A stretch of DNA of 64,000 nucleotides from Egibacteraceae bacterium (GTDB lineage: Bacteria; Actinomycetota; Nitriliruptoria; Euzebyales; Egibacteraceae): contig JAUJMS010000011.1 in assembly GCA_030446745.1 (NCBI GenBank), positions 40,232 to 104,231 of the forward strand, read 5' to 3'. Shown here piece by piece: positions 56,417-64,000 of this stretch. The notes beneath the pieces are model-generated. The model had not been told where the DNA came from. It made no database searches and saw only the letters and a program-made list of their open reading frames with translations. The translations under genes were made by a program, and so were the position numbers. Position 1 is the stretch's first letter. Each line of letters starts with the position of its first letter.

Positions 56417-56445
56417 CGGTGTAGCGTGTGCTACACCGCCGTCAA
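56417..56445 (-). promoter_or_regulatory. Palindrome and possible promoter upstream of rpoB
   Basis: CGGTGTAGC and GCTACACCG (56417-56438) form a perfect 9-bp inverted repeat around GTGT. It coincides with a possible minus-strand promoter, -35 TTGACG (56440-56445) and -10 TACACC (56418-56423), spacer 16. It could be an operator over a secondary rpoBC promoter, or an RNA processing hairpin in the rplL-rpoB transcript. Confidence 0.5.
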
Positions 56446-56554
56446 CGCTTCGGTTCGACCCGGCGAGATGGTGCGAGAGGCCGGCACGCAGCTCCTCGAC
56501 TGGTGGCTGTCAGCCGCCCAGCATGCCACCGGGCGGCGGCGCCGTCAACGTCGG

Positions 56555-56950
56555 CTACTTGACCTCCACGGTCGCGCCGGCACCCTCGAGGGCCTCGCGC
56601 GCCTTGTCCGCCGTCTCCTTCGGGACGCCTTCCAGGACCGGCTTGGGTGCGCCGTCGACGAGGTCCTTGGCCTCCTTCAGCCCCAGGCTCGTCAGCGCGC
56701 GCACCTCCTTGATGACCTGGATCTTCTTCGCGCCCGCGCCGGTGAGCACGACCGTGAACTCGGTCTGCTCCTCGGCCTCGGCCGCGGCGGCGCCGTCCGC
56801 GCCCGCAGCGCCGGGAGCCGCCGCCATGGCCACGGGCGCGGCCGCGGTCACGTCGAACTCCTCCTCGAACCGCTTCACGAACTCGCTGAGCTCCAGGAGC
56901 GTCATCTCCTTGAAGGCGTCCAGCAGCGCGTCGGTTCCCATCTTCGCCAT
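56555..56950 (-). CDS. rplL: 50S ribosomal protein L7/L12
   Basis: A 131-residue stalk protein. The N-terminal dimerisation domain is [24 protein letters not shown]; an Ala/Gly-rich hinge follows; the C-terminal domain is [41 protein letters not shown] (about residues 66-105). It lies 44 bases after rplJ. A 224-bp spacer leads to rpoB. Confidence 0.98.
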   Translation of the reverse strand: MAKMGTDALLDAFKEMTLLELSEFVKRFEEEFDVTAAAPVAMAAAPGAAGADGAAAAEAEEQTEFTVVLTGAGAKKIQVIKEVRALTSLGLKEAKDLVDGAPKPVLEGVPKETADKAREALEGAGATVEVK

Positions 56951-56994
56951 CGTGTGTCTCCCTTGCCTGGTGCGGTTGGTCGAGCGTGCTGGTG

Positions 56995-57756
56995 CTACGC
57001 CGGCGGGGCGTCGGCGGTGGTGGCCGCGGCGGCGGCGTCATCCACCGGTGGGGTCGCGTCGACGCCGTCGGTGGCGGCCGCCTCGGCGACGGCCTGCGCC
57101 GCCGCCGGGGTGTCGGGCTCCGGCGTCGCGTCGGCCGCGGCGGCATCTGCTGGGGCGTCGCCGTCGGCCGGGGCGGCGGCGCTCGCGGCGGCATCTGCGG
57201 GGGCGTCGCCGTCGGTCGGCGCCGCGGCGGTCTCGCCGGCCTCCTCGCGCTTGGACTGCAACGCGGCGAACAGGCGCGCGGCCTTGGACAGGCTGGCCAG
57301 CGCCAGCCGCGCCGGCTGCGCCACCACCGCCTCGAACATGCCCGCCAGCTGGGCGAGCAGCTCGTCGCGCGATTTGAGGTCGGCGAGCTTGAGGGTGTCC
57401 TCCGCGCCGAGGAACCGACCCTCGAGGATGCCACCCTTGACGACGAGGTTCGGTCGCTCGCGCGAGAACGCCCGCAGGGCCTTGGCGGCGGCGACGGGGT
57501 CGTCGCCGCAGAAGGCGACCGCGGTCGGCCCGCTCAGCGTCGCCTCCGGCACCTCGATGCCGGCGTCGCGCGCCGCGATGCGCGTGAGCGTGTTCTTCAC
57601 GATCTTGTACTCGGCGCCGGACTTGCGCAGTTCGCGGCGCAGCCGCGCGAGGTCGCCGACCGTCAGGCCGCGGTACTCGGTCAGGACCGTCGCGCTCGCG
57701 CTCTGGAGGCGTTCGCGCACCTCGGTCACCGCGGCGACCTTGTCGGGTCTGGCCAT
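56995..57756 (-). CDS. rplJ: 50S ribosomal protein L10 with long Ala-rich tail
   Basis: A 253-residue L10 anchoring the L7/L12 stalk. [47 protein letters not shown] (about residues 28-57) and [12 protein letters not shown] are canonical. L10 is normally about 175 residues; the last 75 are an Ala/Asp/Pro repeat tail. It is preceded by a leader with a terminator-like hairpin. Confidence 0.97.
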   Translation of the reverse strand: MARPDKVAAVTEVRERLQSASATVLTEYRGLTVGDLARLRRELRKSGAEYKIVKNTLTRIAARDAGIEVPEATLSGPTAVAFCGDDPVAAAKALRAFSRERPNLVVKGGILEGRFLGAEDTLKLADLKSRDELLAQLAGMFEAVVAQPARLALASLSKAARLFAALQSKREEAGETAAAPTDGDAPADAAASAAAPADGDAPADAAAADATPEPDTPAAAQAVAEAAATDGVDATPPVDDAAAAATTADAPPA

Positions 57757-57781
57757 GTCGTCGTCCTCGTCTGGTCGAAGC

Positions 57782-57806
57782 AAAAAGCCTCCCGCAGACG
57801 GGAGGC
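57782..57806 (-). terminator. Attenuator hairpin in the rplJ (L10) leader
   Basis: On the minus strand GCCTCCCG, loop TCTG, CGGGAGGC is followed directly by TTTTTG, a complete intrinsic terminator, 26 bases before the rplJ ATG. Its place inside the leader, downstream of a predicted promoter, suggests L10-dependent attenuation as in known L10 leaders; that link is inferred. Confidence 0.8.
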
Positions 57807-57896
57807 AGACGAGCACAACGTCCACCTGCGCCGGCGCCCCGAGGGGCCTTCGCCGCCTGGAAGAGGCGGACCGAGCGGTCTGCGGCTTGGCGAACG

Positions 57897-57926
57897 ACTG
57901 TAGCCGCCCAGGCGCGCCGCCGGCAA
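57897..57926 (-). promoter_or_regulatory. Predicted rplJ-rplL promoter
   Basis: Minus-strand TTGCCG (57921-57926) and TACAGT (57897-57902) are separated by 18 bases, about 140 bases upstream of rplJ. The transcript would carry the leader and attenuator. Confidence 0.55.
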
Positions 57927-57952
57927 CTCTCGTGCCGGGGCGCCGCGCGGGA

Positions 57953-58675
57953 TCATGCGGCGGCGGTTTCGCCCTCCCACAAGTTGCGAGTGCGGGCCGG
58001 GTCGACCGGGATGCTGGGACCCATCGACGTGGAGACGTGGATGCCGCGCAGGTAGCGGCCCTTCGCGGCGGCCGGTTTCACGCGCAGCAGCTCGTCGAGC
58101 ACCGCCCCGTAGTTGTCCACCAGCTGCCGGGCGTCGAACGACGTCTTGCCGAGCACCAGGTGGACGTTGCCCTGCCGGTCGGAGCGGTACTCGATCTTGC
58201 CGGCCTTGATCTCGGACACCGCCTTGGCCACGTCCATCGTCACGGTGCCGGTCTTGGGGTTGGGCATGAGACCGCGCGGTCCGAGGACCTTGCCGTAGCG
58301 CCCGATCTTGCCCATCTGGTCCGGCGTGGCGATCACGGCGTCGAAGTCGAGGTTGCCCGCGTCGATCATCGCGGCGATCTCGCTCGCGCCGACGATGTCC
58401 GCGCCGGCCGATTCGCCCTCCGCCGCCTTCGCGCCCTCGGCGAACACCGCGACGCGGACGGCCTTGCCGGTACCGTGCGGCAGCGCGACCGAGCCGCGCA
58501 CCATCTGGTCGGCCTTGCGCGGGTCGATACCCAGGCGCACCGCGAGGTCGACGGTCGCGTCGTAGGAGACGGTGACGGTCTCCTTCGCCAGGCGCATCGC
58601 CTCGGTCGGGCTGTAGAGCCGCTCGCGGTCGATCTTGGCGGCGGCGACCTCGTAGCGCTTGCCGCGCTTGGCCAT
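57953..58675 (-). CDS. rplA: 50S ribosomal protein L1
   Basis: A 240-residue L1 of the E-site stalk, and often a repressor of its own operon. [41 protein letters not shown] and the C-terminal [17 protein letters not shown] are canonical. ATG at 58675. It follows rplK by 56 bases. Confidence 0.98.
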   Translation of the reverse strand: MAKRGKRYEVAAAKIDRERLYSPTEAMRLAKETVTVSYDATVDLAVRLGIDPRKADQMVRGSVALPHGTGKAVRVAVFAEGAKAAEGESAGADIVGASEIAAMIDAGNLDFDAVIATPDQMGKIGRYGKVLGPRGLMPNPKTGTVTMDVAKAVSEIKAGKIEYRSDRQGNVHLVLGKTSFDARQLVDNYGAVLDELLRVKPAAAKGRYLRGIHVSTSMGPSIPVDPARTRNLWEGETAAA

Positions 58676-58731
58676 GTCGGGTCCTTTCGTGGTGCCGGCG
58701 GGCCGCAACGGCCCTCCCACGGCTGCGGTGG

Positions 58732-59154
58732 CTACTCGACGACCAGGCCCATGCTGCGGGCCGTGCCCTCGATGATCTTCGTCGCGCCCTCGACGTCGAC
58801 GGCGTTGAGGTCTTCCATCTTCAGCTCGGCGATCTCGCGCACGGCGTCGCGCGAGATCGTCGCGACCTTGCGGCGGTTCGGCTCGCCCGAGCCCTTGTCG
58901 ACGTTGGCGGCCTTGAGCAGCAGCTTGGCGGCCGGGGGCGTCTTGGTGACAAAGGTGAACGAGCGGTCCTCGAAGACGGTGATCTCGACCGGCACGACGT
59001 TGCCCTGCTGCGCCGAGGTGCGCTCGTTGTAGGACTTGCAGAACTCCATGATGTTCACGCCGTGCTGGCCCAGCGCAGGGCCGACCGGCGGCGCGGGCGT
59101 GGCCTGCCCGGCAGGAATCTGCAGCTTGATGAGCGCCATGACCTTCTTGGCCAT
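58732..59154 (-). CDS. rplK: 50S ribosomal protein L11
   Basis: A 140-residue L11 of the GTPase-associated centre. [38 protein letters not shown] (about residues 8-45) contains the proline-rich hinge region; the C-terminal [20 protein letters not shown] is also conserved. Nineteen bases after nusG. Confidence 0.99.
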   Translation of the reverse strand: MAKKVMALIKLQIPAGQATPAPPVGPALGQHGVNIMEFCKSYNERTSAQQGNVVPVEITVFEDRSFTFVTKTPPAAKLLLKAANVDKGSGEPNRRKVATISRDAVREIAELKMEDLNAVDVEGATKIIEGTARSMGLVVE

Positions 59155-59173
59155 CGTGTTGTTCCCCTCGTCG

Positions 59174-60109
59174 TTACAGCTTGGCGACCTGGTCGAAGCC
59201 CAGTTCGACCGGCGTCTCGCGGCCGAAGATCGACACGAGCACCTTGAGTTTGGAGGCGTCGGCGTTGATCTCCGAGATCGTTCCGGTGAAGTCGGCGAAC
59301 GGGCCGGAGGTCACGCGAACGTTCTCGCCCTCCTCGTACTCGACGCTCGGCGCGACCTGCTCGCCCTCCTCGGGCTGGCGCAGGATCGCCTCGACCTCTT
59401 TCAGGCTCAGCGGCACCGGGCGGGCCCCGGGCGGTCCGACGAACCCGGTGACCGCCGGGGTGTTGCGCACGACGTACCACGAGTCGTCGTCGAGGTCCAT
59501 CCGCACGAGCACGTAGCCGGGGAACACCTTGCGCTGGACGTGCTGCTTCTTGCCGGACTTGATCTCGACGGCGTCCTCGGTCGGGATGATGACGTCGTAG
59601 ATCCGCTCCTCCATGTTCATCGAGGAGATGCGGCTCTCGAGGTTCGCCTTCACCTTCGCCTCGTAGCCGGCGTAGGTGTGGACGACGTAGTAGTCGCCGG
59701 GCAGCCGGTCGAACTCCAGGCGTGACGACGGCGCGAGCGCCGGCTCGTCGTCGGGTTCGGCGTCCGCCACGCCGGCGTCGACGAGCAGCGGCTCAGCCGC
59801 CTCGTCGGCGTCGGCGTCGGTGTCCGACCCGGTCAGCGAGAGCAGGTCGTCGACGTCGTCCTCGTCGACGACGGTCATCGCCCCTGCCTCCGGCCCGTCG
59901 ACGTCCAAGCCGGTCGCGTCGACGCCCGGCATCGTCGCGGGCAGCTCGTCGGCGCCGATGACGCCGTGCTCGGGTCGGGGGCCGTCGTCCGCCGCCGAGG
60001 CGTCCGCGGGCGGCTCGACCTCGGGGGTGGGGATCCGCGCGTCGTCGGCCTCGCCCGCGGTCGCGGTGGCCGCGGCGTCGGCGTTGCGGTCGGACTGCAC
60101 GTCGCTCAT
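59174..60109 (-). CDS. nusG: Transcription termination/antitermination factor NusG
   Basis: A 311-residue NusG. The first 135 residues are an acidic Asp/Glu/Ala extension, common in actinobacteria. The NGN domain starts at [19 protein letters not shown] and includes [12 protein letters not shown] and [13 protein letters not shown]; the KOW domain is [21 protein letters not shown]. The ATG overlaps the secE stop (ATGA). Confidence 0.98.
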   Translation of the reverse strand: MSDVQSDRNADAAATATAGEADDARIPTPEVEPPADASAADDGPRPEHGVIGADELPATMPGVDATGLDVDGPEAGAMTVVDEDDVDDLLSLTGSDTDADADEAAEPLLVDAGVADAEPDDEPALAPSSRLEFDRLPGDYYVVHTYAGYEAKVKANLESRISSMNMEERIYDVIIPTEDAVEIKSGKKQHVQRKVFPGYVLVRMDLDDDSWYVVRNTPAVTGFVGPPGARPVPLSLKEVEAILRQPEEGEQVAPSVEYEEGENVRVTSGPFADFTGTISEINADASKLKVLVSIFGRETPVELGFDQVAKL

Positions 60110-60426
60110 CCGAAGATCCGCAGGATCAGGGCCCCGAACGCCGCGTCGAGGCCGGTGATGTACAGGGTGATGAGGGTGACCGACACGAGGACGACGAGGC
60201 TGTAGGACAGCAGCTCGCGCCGCGACGGCCACGCCACCTTGCGCAGCTCGGCGCGCACCTCACGCAGGAACTGCCGCGGCGGCGTCCGTTCACGCTTCTG
60301 CGGGGGCGGGACAGCGACGGGATCCTGGCGGCGCGGACGCGGCTCCTCGCGGCTGCGCGGCTGCTCCTGGTCGCGCTCGATCTCGCCGTCCACGCCGTAC
60401 TCCTCGCTGTTGCCGCCGGTCGTCAT
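60106..60426 (-). CDS. secE: Preprotein translocase subunit SecE
   Basis: A 106-residue SecE. A charged N-terminal region of about 50 residues is followed by [34 protein letters not shown] (about residues 53-87), the amphipathic helix and single membrane helix of the family. It lies five bases after the tRNA-Trp 3' end and overlaps nusG. Confidence 0.96.
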   Translation of the reverse strand: MTTGGNSEEYGVDGEIERDQEQPRSREEPRPRRQDPVAVPPPQKRERTPPRQFLREVRAELRKVAWPSRRELLSYSLVVLVSVTLITLYITGLDAAFGALILRIFG

Positions 60427-60431
60427 CGCAG

Positions 60432-60504
60432 CAGGGGCGGAGGGACTCGAACCCCCGACCTTCGGTTTTGGAGACCGACGCTCTGCCAGTTGAGCTACGC
60501 CCCT
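60432..60504 (-). tRNA. tRNA-Trp (CCA)
   Basis: A 73-base cloverleaf: acceptor AGGGGCG/CGCCCCT with discriminator G, anticodon loop CTCCAAA (anticodon CCA) and the T-loop GGTTCGAGTCC. The 3' CCA is not encoded. tRNA-Trp directly before secE is the usual actinobacterial arrangement. Confidence 0.97.
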
Positions 60505-60520
60505 GTGGGAGCTGCGGACA

Positions 60521-60550
60521 AAGAAAACACTGCCCGACAGGCAGCGTGTT
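60521..60550 (-). terminator. Terminator between glycosyltransferase and tRNA-Trp
   Basis: On the minus strand AACAC-TGCC pairs with GGCA-GTGTT across a 2-base bulge (60526-60550), followed by TTCTTTG (60521 region, a U-rich run). It would end readthrough from the rpmG-hadAB-glycosyltransferase unit. The predicted start for the downstream promoter falls in its 5' arm. Confidence 0.68.
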
Positions 60551-60554
60551 GTCG

Positions 60555-60584
60555 AGTATAGGGCGGCGGTGCGCCGGCGCACAA
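60555..60584 (-). promoter_or_regulatory. Predicted tRNA-Trp/secE/nusG promoter
   Basis: Minus-strand TTGTGC (60579-60584) and a near-consensus -10 TATACT (60555-60560), spacer 18. Transcription would begin near 60548, about 44 bases before the mature tRNA. Confidence 0.75.
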
Positions 60585-60592
60585 CCGGTGGT

Positions 60593-61540
60593 TCACGCGC
60601 GCACCCGCCGTTCCAGCTCGGGGCGCCAGCGCTCCAGCAGCCGCCGGTAGTTGCGCCGCGACTCGCGCTCGACGACCTCGGCGGGTCGCGCTGTACCCGC
60701 GGTGCACGTGCTGGACCGCGGGCAGAACCGGCAGAACCGTGCGCGCGCCGCACGCGCGGAACGCGAGGTCGGCATCGGCGTTGCGGTAGAAGCGGAACCC
60801 GTCGTCGAGCTCCACCGCGCCGGTGCGCACCAGCTGGCGGCGCAGCGCGAGCAGATAGCCCCACACCGCGTCCACGTCGCGCAGGCCGCTGGAGGAGGCT
60901 CGACGGCCGCGAACTCGTGCACCGACGTGCCGACGTCGGCGCCCCAACGCCCGACGGCCCCGACCGTCGGGTCGGCGAACGCCGCGCACAGCGGCGCGAC
61001 GACGTCGCCGGTCAGCTCGACGCCGCAGTCGAGCCACAGCACGACGCTGCCGGTTGCGAGCCGGTGCTGCAGTCCGCGGGCCGCGGCGAACCCCACCGCC
61101 TCCGCCAGGTGGACGACGGTGCTGCCGGGGTTGCGGGCGACGTCCGCCGCCCACGCGCCGGCGTTTCCCCCGACGCCGTTGTCGAGCACCACGACCTCGT
61201 AGGACCGGCCCTGGCAGGCGGCGAGCACCGACGCGAGGCAGCGCGACGCGTCGCCGACCAGCCAGTCCGGCTCGCCGTCCAGCCCGAAGGCGTCGAGCAG
61301 CAGCAAGACGCTGACGTCGACGGTGTCGGGATGGTCACGCAGGTCGGCGACCTCGGCCGGGTCAACAGGGGTGAAGCGGCGCGCCGGCGTGACGACCGGG
61401 CCGGCGGACGTGTCGCGCACGTCGAAGCCGGCGCCGTTGATCTTCTCGCGCAGGGCGTCGGCGGCGGCGAAGTCGCCGGCGGCCCGGTGGCTGGCGCGGC
61501 GCTGCGCCCACTCGGCGACGTGGCGTGGAACCTCGGTCAC
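60593..61540 (-). CDS. Glycosyltransferase family 2-like protein with DALR-like head, two frame breaks
   Basis: About 315 residues. The first 50 (AAGDFAAADALREKINGAGFDVRDTSAGP) resemble the C-terminal part of cysteinyl-tRNA synthetases. The rest resembles GT2 enzymes: VDVSVLLLLDAF, YEVVVLDNG, LAEAVGFAAARGLQHRLATGSVVLWLD. The frame changes at about 60896 (one G lost) and back near 60684, giving WGYLLALRRQLVRTGAVEL and DADLAFRACG between. GTG at 61540 overlaps the hadB stop. Substrate unknown. Confidence 0.75.
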   Translation of the reverse strand: MTEVPRHVAEWAQRRASHRAAGDFAAADALREKINGAGFDVRDTSAGPVVTPARRFTPVDPAEVADLRDHPDTVDVSVLLLLDAFGLDGEPDWLVGDASRCLASVLAACQGRSYEVVVLDNGVGGNAGAWAADVARNPGSTVVHLAEAVGFAAARGLQHRLATGSVVLWLDCGVELTGDVVAPLCAAFADPTVGAVGRWGADVGTSVHEFAAVEPPPAACATWTRCGAICSRCAASWCAPARWSSTTGSASTATPMPTSRSARAARARFCRFCPRSSTCTAGTARPAEVVERESRRNYRRLLERWRPELERRVRA

Positions 61541-61959
61541 TCGTCGAGCGCGACGACGGCGCGCGACGATCGCCGGTCGACCACCTTGGCGCCGTCCTCG
61601 AGCTCGGCCCACACCGCCAGCGTCGCCGTACGCGACGCGGGGTCCACCGCGACGACCTCGCCGCCGATGGTGAGCGTCGCGCCGACCGGGCAGGGCGCGC
61701 GGAAGCTCGCCGACAGCCGCTTGACCTTCTCGGGGCCACCGGCCCACTCGGTGACGACGCGCGACACCAGCCCCATGCTGTACATCCCGTGGGCGATGAT
61801 CCCGCCGGTGGGGCTGACCTTCGCGGCGAACTCCTCCTGCCAGTGCAGCGGGTTGAAGTCGCCGCTCGCGCCCGCGTAGACGATGAGCTGTCCCTGGTCG
61901 ATCGTCTGTGCGTGCGTCGGGAGCTGCGTCCCGACGGTGACCTCGTCGAAGCGGGGCAT
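61537..61959 (-). CDS. hadB: MaoC-type (3R)-hydroxyacyl-ACP dehydratase subunit HadB
   Basis: A 140-residue hot-dog-fold protein. The hydratase-2 motif is in IVYAGASGDFNPLHWQEEFA (Asp and His), and GIIAHGMYSMGLVSRVV and the ADV/RLSASFRAPCPVG segments match HadB, the catalytic subunit of the actinobacterial FAS-II dehydratase. ATG at 61959 is two bases after hadA. Position between rpmG and tRNA-Trp is as in mycobacteria. Confidence 0.92.
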   Translation of the reverse strand: MPRFDEVTVGTQLPTHAQTIDQGQLIVYAGASGDFNPLHWQEEFAAKVSPTGGIIAHGMYSMGLVSRVVTEWAGGPEKVKRLSASFRAPCPVGATLTIGGEVVAVDPASRTATLAVWAELEDGAKVVDRRSSRAVVALDE

Positions 61960-61961
61960 CG

Positions 61962-62387
61962 CTACGCCTCCTCGTCGGGAGCGTTGAAGAACACGATGGT
62001 GCCGCGGCTGGTCAGCACCGGTTCCCCGCTGTCGGCGTCGACGCAGTCGATCTGCAGCGTGAGCAGCTCCATGCGGCCCTTCGGCTGGATGTCGGCGATG
62101 CGTGGGGTGCACTCCAAGACGTCGCCGACGCGCACGGGGCGGGCGAACTCGTAGTCCTGGCTGCCGTGGACGAGGTTCCAGTGGGCGCCGAGCTCCGGGT
62201 CGGCGAACAACGAGCCGCCGCCGATCGTGAAGCACGCCGCGAAGGTCGGCGGCGCCGTCACCGGCCCGGACTGCGCGGTGGCGGCCGGTCCTTGGACGCC
62301 GGTCGCGCGCGCGTACTCGCGGACCTTCTCGCGGCTGACCTCGTAACGGTAGGAGGGGTAGACGTGACCGATGCGGTCGCGGTTCAA
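61962..62387 (-). CDS. hadA: MaoC-like dehydratase subunit HadA, non-standard start
   Basis: A 141-residue (or 143) hot-dog protein that pairs with HadB. YEVSREKVREYARATGV, APPTFAACFTIGGG, WNLVHGSQDYEFARPVRVGDVLE (about residues 69-92) and ISRG/TSRGTIVFFNA are typical of HadA. TTG at 62387 is the first usual start, but AAGGAG is better spaced from an ATC at 62393, where homologues have ATG (MALN...). No hadC is present here. Confidence 0.9.
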   Translation of the reverse strand: MNRDRIGHVYPSYRYEVSREKVREYARATGVQGPAATAQSGPVTAPPTFAACFTIGGGSLFADPELGAHWNLVHGSQDYEFARPVRVGDVLECTPRIADIQPKGRMELLTLQIDCVDADSGEPVLTSRGTIVFFNAPDEEA

Positions 62388-62413
62388 GGCGATGGCGCGC
62401 TCCTTGTGCGGGG

Positions 62414-63226
62414 CTACCGGCAGGTGCCGAGCAGCCCACCGGTGACGGGAATGGTGACGCCCGACACGAAGTCGGCGTCGCTACTGGCGAGAAACAGGTG
62501 CACGCGCGCGAGGTCCTCGGGCGTCCCGTAGCGACCGAGCGCGGTCATGGCCTTGGTCATCTGGCGGATCGGCTCGGGCACGCCGTCGGGGTCGGCGAGC
62601 GTCTCGGGGCGCGTGAGGCGCGTCTCGACGAAGCCAGGTGCGACCGCGTTGACGTTGACCCCGAAGCTGCCGAGCTCGCGCGCGAGCGTGCGGGTGAGCC
62701 CGGCCACCGCTCCGCCCGCGGCCGCCAGCGCGGCCTCGCCGGGACTGCCGGTGAAGTACGCCGCCGGCGCCGTGTTGGTGATCTTTCGCTGGTGGGCGAC
62801 GCGACCGTCGCGGGCGAGCTCTGCGGTCGCGCGTTCGCGCACGACCGCGACGACGGCGCGCGTCGCCTGAAGCGTGGTGCGCACGTTGGCGTGGCAGACC
62901 CGCTCCCACGCCGCGTCGTCGAGGGCGTGGAAGGCCGCGTCCGCGGCGCTGCCGGCGTTGTTGACCAGGATGTCCACGCCGCCGAAGCGGTCCACCGCAC
63001 CCGCCACCACCGCGGCCGCCGTGGCGGCGTCCGCGCAGTCACCGGGCGCCGCCCACGCCTGCCCGCCGTCGCACGCGATCGCGTCGGCGACCGCCGCGGC
63101 GGGTTCGGCGTCGATGTCGCTGACCACAACGCACGCGCCCTCGGCCGCGAACACCGTGGCGGTCGCGGCGCCGATCCCGCGCCCCGCGCCGGTGACGATC
63201 GCCACCCTGCCGTCGAGCCGGCCCAC
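62414..63226 (-). CDS. Short-chain dehydrogenase/reductase fold, catalytic Tyr and Lys missing
   Basis: A 270-residue SDR. The nucleotide site is intact (VTGAGRGIGAAT, Asp in SDIDAEP, VNNAGS), and the C-terminal GFVETRLTRPE and SGVTIPVTGGLLG fit FabG-type proteins. At the active site, where relatives have S...YxxxK (such as NYAAAKAG), the sequence reads GEAALAAAGGAV: Tyr is Leu and Lys is Gly, and the Ser region reads ITNTAPA. GTG at 63226. It lies between infC and hadA, so a structural or regulatory role in acyl-chain metabolism is possible. Confidence 0.85.
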   Translation of the reverse strand: MGRLDGRVAIVTGAGRGIGAATATVFAAEGACVVVSDIDAEPAAAVADAIACDGGQAWAAPGDCADAATAAAVVAGAVDRFGGVDILVNNAGSAADAAFHALDDAAWERVCHANVRTTLQATRAVVAVVRERATAELARDGRVAHQRKITNTAPAAYFTGSPGEAALAAAGGAVAGLTRTLARELGSFGVNVNAVAPGFVETRLTRPETLADPDGVPEPIRQMTKAMTALGRYGTPEDLARVHLFLASSDADFVSGVTIPVTGGLLGTCR

Positions 63227-63234
63227 CGACGCCG

Positions 63235-63750
63235 CTACCGGCCGCCCTTGGGACCGAGCACCATCGTGACGAAGCGACCCTCCATCCCGGACCGCGTCTC
63301 GACGGTGGCGACGTCGGCGAGCTCCTCGACGAGGTGGTCGAGGATGCGCTGGCCGAGTTCCGGGCGGCGCAGCTCGCGGGCTCGGAACATCACCTGCACC
63401 CGCACCGAGTGCCCCTCCTCCAAGAACTTGCGCGCCTGACGCGCCTTCGTCGCGAAGTCGTGGTCGTCGATCTTCGGGCGGAAGCGCAGGGCCTTCTGCC
63501 CGCTGGAGCGCTGGCTCTTGCGAGCCTCCCGCTGGGCCCGCTCCTCCTCGAACAGATGCTTGCCGTAGTCCATGACCTTCGCCACGGGCGGGTTGGCGTC
63601 GGGAGCCACCTCGACGAGGTCGAGGTCGACCGCCTGGGCCGCCTCGATGGCGATGCGCAGCGGCACGACGCCGATCTGCTTGCCCTCCGGCCCGATGAGG
63701 CGGACTTCCTTGGCACGGATCTCGGCGTTCGTGGCCAGTCGCTCTCTCAT
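63235..63750 (-). CDS. infC: Translation initiation factor IF-3 (divergent, possibly second copy)
   Basis: A 171-residue two-domain IF-3. The N-domain NAEIRAKEVRLIGPEGKQIGVVPL, linker DLVEVAPDANPPVAKVMDYGKHLFE and the C-domain RFRPKIDDHDFATKARQARKFLEEGHSV and VETRSGMEGRFVTMVL match. It is divergent: PPVAK replaces the near-invariant PPVCK, and LRFRPKI and MFRARELRRPELG are unusual. ATG at 63750 has AGGAGG only three bases before it. It is not with rpmI-rplT as usual, hence a paralogue is suspected. Confidence 0.88.
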   Translation of the reverse strand: MRERLATNAEIRAKEVRLIGPEGKQIGVVPLRIAIEAAQAVDLDLVEVAPDANPPVAKVMDYGKHLFEEERAQREARKSQRSSGQKALRFRPKIDDHDFATKARQARKFLEEGHSVRVQVMFRARELRRPELGQRILDHLVEELADVATVETRSGMEGRFVTMVLGPKGGR

Positions 63751-63816
63751 GGTCCTCCTGTGCGTGGGTGCGAAGCGTCGGTCGCGAGCATCCACCCGCT
63801 GCCGCCCGCACGCAAG

Positions 63817-63846
63817 AGCCCCGCCGGCAGGGGTGCCGGCGGGGCT
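63817..63846 (-). terminator. Strong hairpin between rpmG and infC
   Basis: AGCCCCGCCGGC (63817-63828) and GCCGGCGGGGCT (63835-63846) form a perfect 12-bp stem with a 6-base loop. On the minus strand only CTCTTG follows, so it is a terminator or attenuator with a poor U-run, about 20 bases after the rpmG stop. Confidence 0.7.
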
Positions 63847-63864
63847 GCGACGCGTGTGGGACGG

Positions 63865-64000
63865 CTACCTCGTCTCGCGATGCGGCTGGTGGACGTTGCA
63901 CCGCGGGCAGTACTTGCGCAGCTCGATACGCTCACGCTGCGTGTTGCGGTTCTTCGTGGTGATGTAGTTGCGCTCCTTGCACTCCGCGCACGCCAACGTC
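63865..64000 (-). CDS. rpmG: 50S ribosomal protein L33 (zinc form, 5' end beyond window)
   Basis: The last 44 residues of L33: [43 protein letters not shown], read from 63995 to the TAG at 63865. The pairs CAEC and CPRC are the zinc site of C+ type L33. The N-terminus (about ten residues) lies outside the window. rpmG opening the hadAB-secE-nusG stretch is the common actinobacterial order. Confidence 0.96.
   Translation of the reverse strand, partial: TLACAECKERNYITTKNRNTQRERIELRKYCPRCNVHQPHRETR

Overview
The window is very GC-rich bacterial chromosome (about 70% or more by eye) and reads as core genome of an Actinomycetota member. The signs are the F420 genes (fbiA/cofD, cofE, fused fbiC), frequent GTG starts, a mycobacterium-like gene order (nnr-alr-tsaE-tsaB-rimI-tsaD; glmM-rpsI-rplM; truA-rplQ-rpoA; rpmG...hadA-hadB-tRNA-Trp-secE-nusG-rplK), and extended low-complexity tails on several ribosomal proteins. 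Several gene contents differ from mycobacteria: a Fea1-type iron lipoprotein, an IF3-like gene beside rpmG, no infA next to rpmJ, and a short cofE. A deep lineage such as Nitriliruptoria or Egibacterales is possible, but that is a guess.

Layout. 1-2792 (-): tsaE-tsaB-rimI-tsaD, t6A synthesis and S18 acetylation, with tsaD cut by the window edge. 2893-3648 (+): a lone crotonase. 3662-12449 (-): one long run of overlapping genes, fbiA-cofE-DUF3105-glmS-acpS-nnrDE-alr-hydrolase. 12591-19454 (+, mixed): Fea1-like lipoprotein behind an iron-box-like site, small membrane protein, purine permease, a decayed DinB gene, msrB, fbiC, DUF4870. 19485-22396 (-): kinase-like protein, secreted protein, glmM. 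22433-23250 (-): rplM-rpsI. 23385-25164 (+): epoxide-hydrolase-like protein and a HEPN/MNT pair. 25233-42427 (-): truA, rplQ, rpoA, rpsD, rpsK, rpsM, rpmJ, map, adk, secY and the spc and S10 operons. 42609-46901 (-): str operon (rpsL-rpsG-fusA-tuf). 47179-48590: decayed DUF4870 gene, Mug glycosylase and a VOC protein. 48587-60504 (-): tRNA-Trp-secE-nusG-rplK-rplA-rplJ-rplL-rpoB-rpoC. 60593-64000 (-): rpmG, IF3-like, a degenerate SDR, hadA, hadB and a glycosyltransferase.

Most of the window builds ribosomes, RNA polymerase and the Sec channel. The remainder supplies cofactors, cell-wall precursors and repair functions.

Two general points matter to a user. First, at least ten genes, most of them essential, contain single-base frame breaks, nearly all one-base losses in short homopolymers. 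This looks like residual assembly error rather than gene decay. Second, the most novel-looking item is a structured intergenic element present just downstream of both tuf and rpoB. Its central segment is conserved, while its long flanking stems differ in sequence but still pair. Good regulatory sites are also visible: promoters for the str operon, rplM-rpsI, rplJ-rplL and tRNA-Trp/secE, and an attenuator-like hairpin in the L10 leader.
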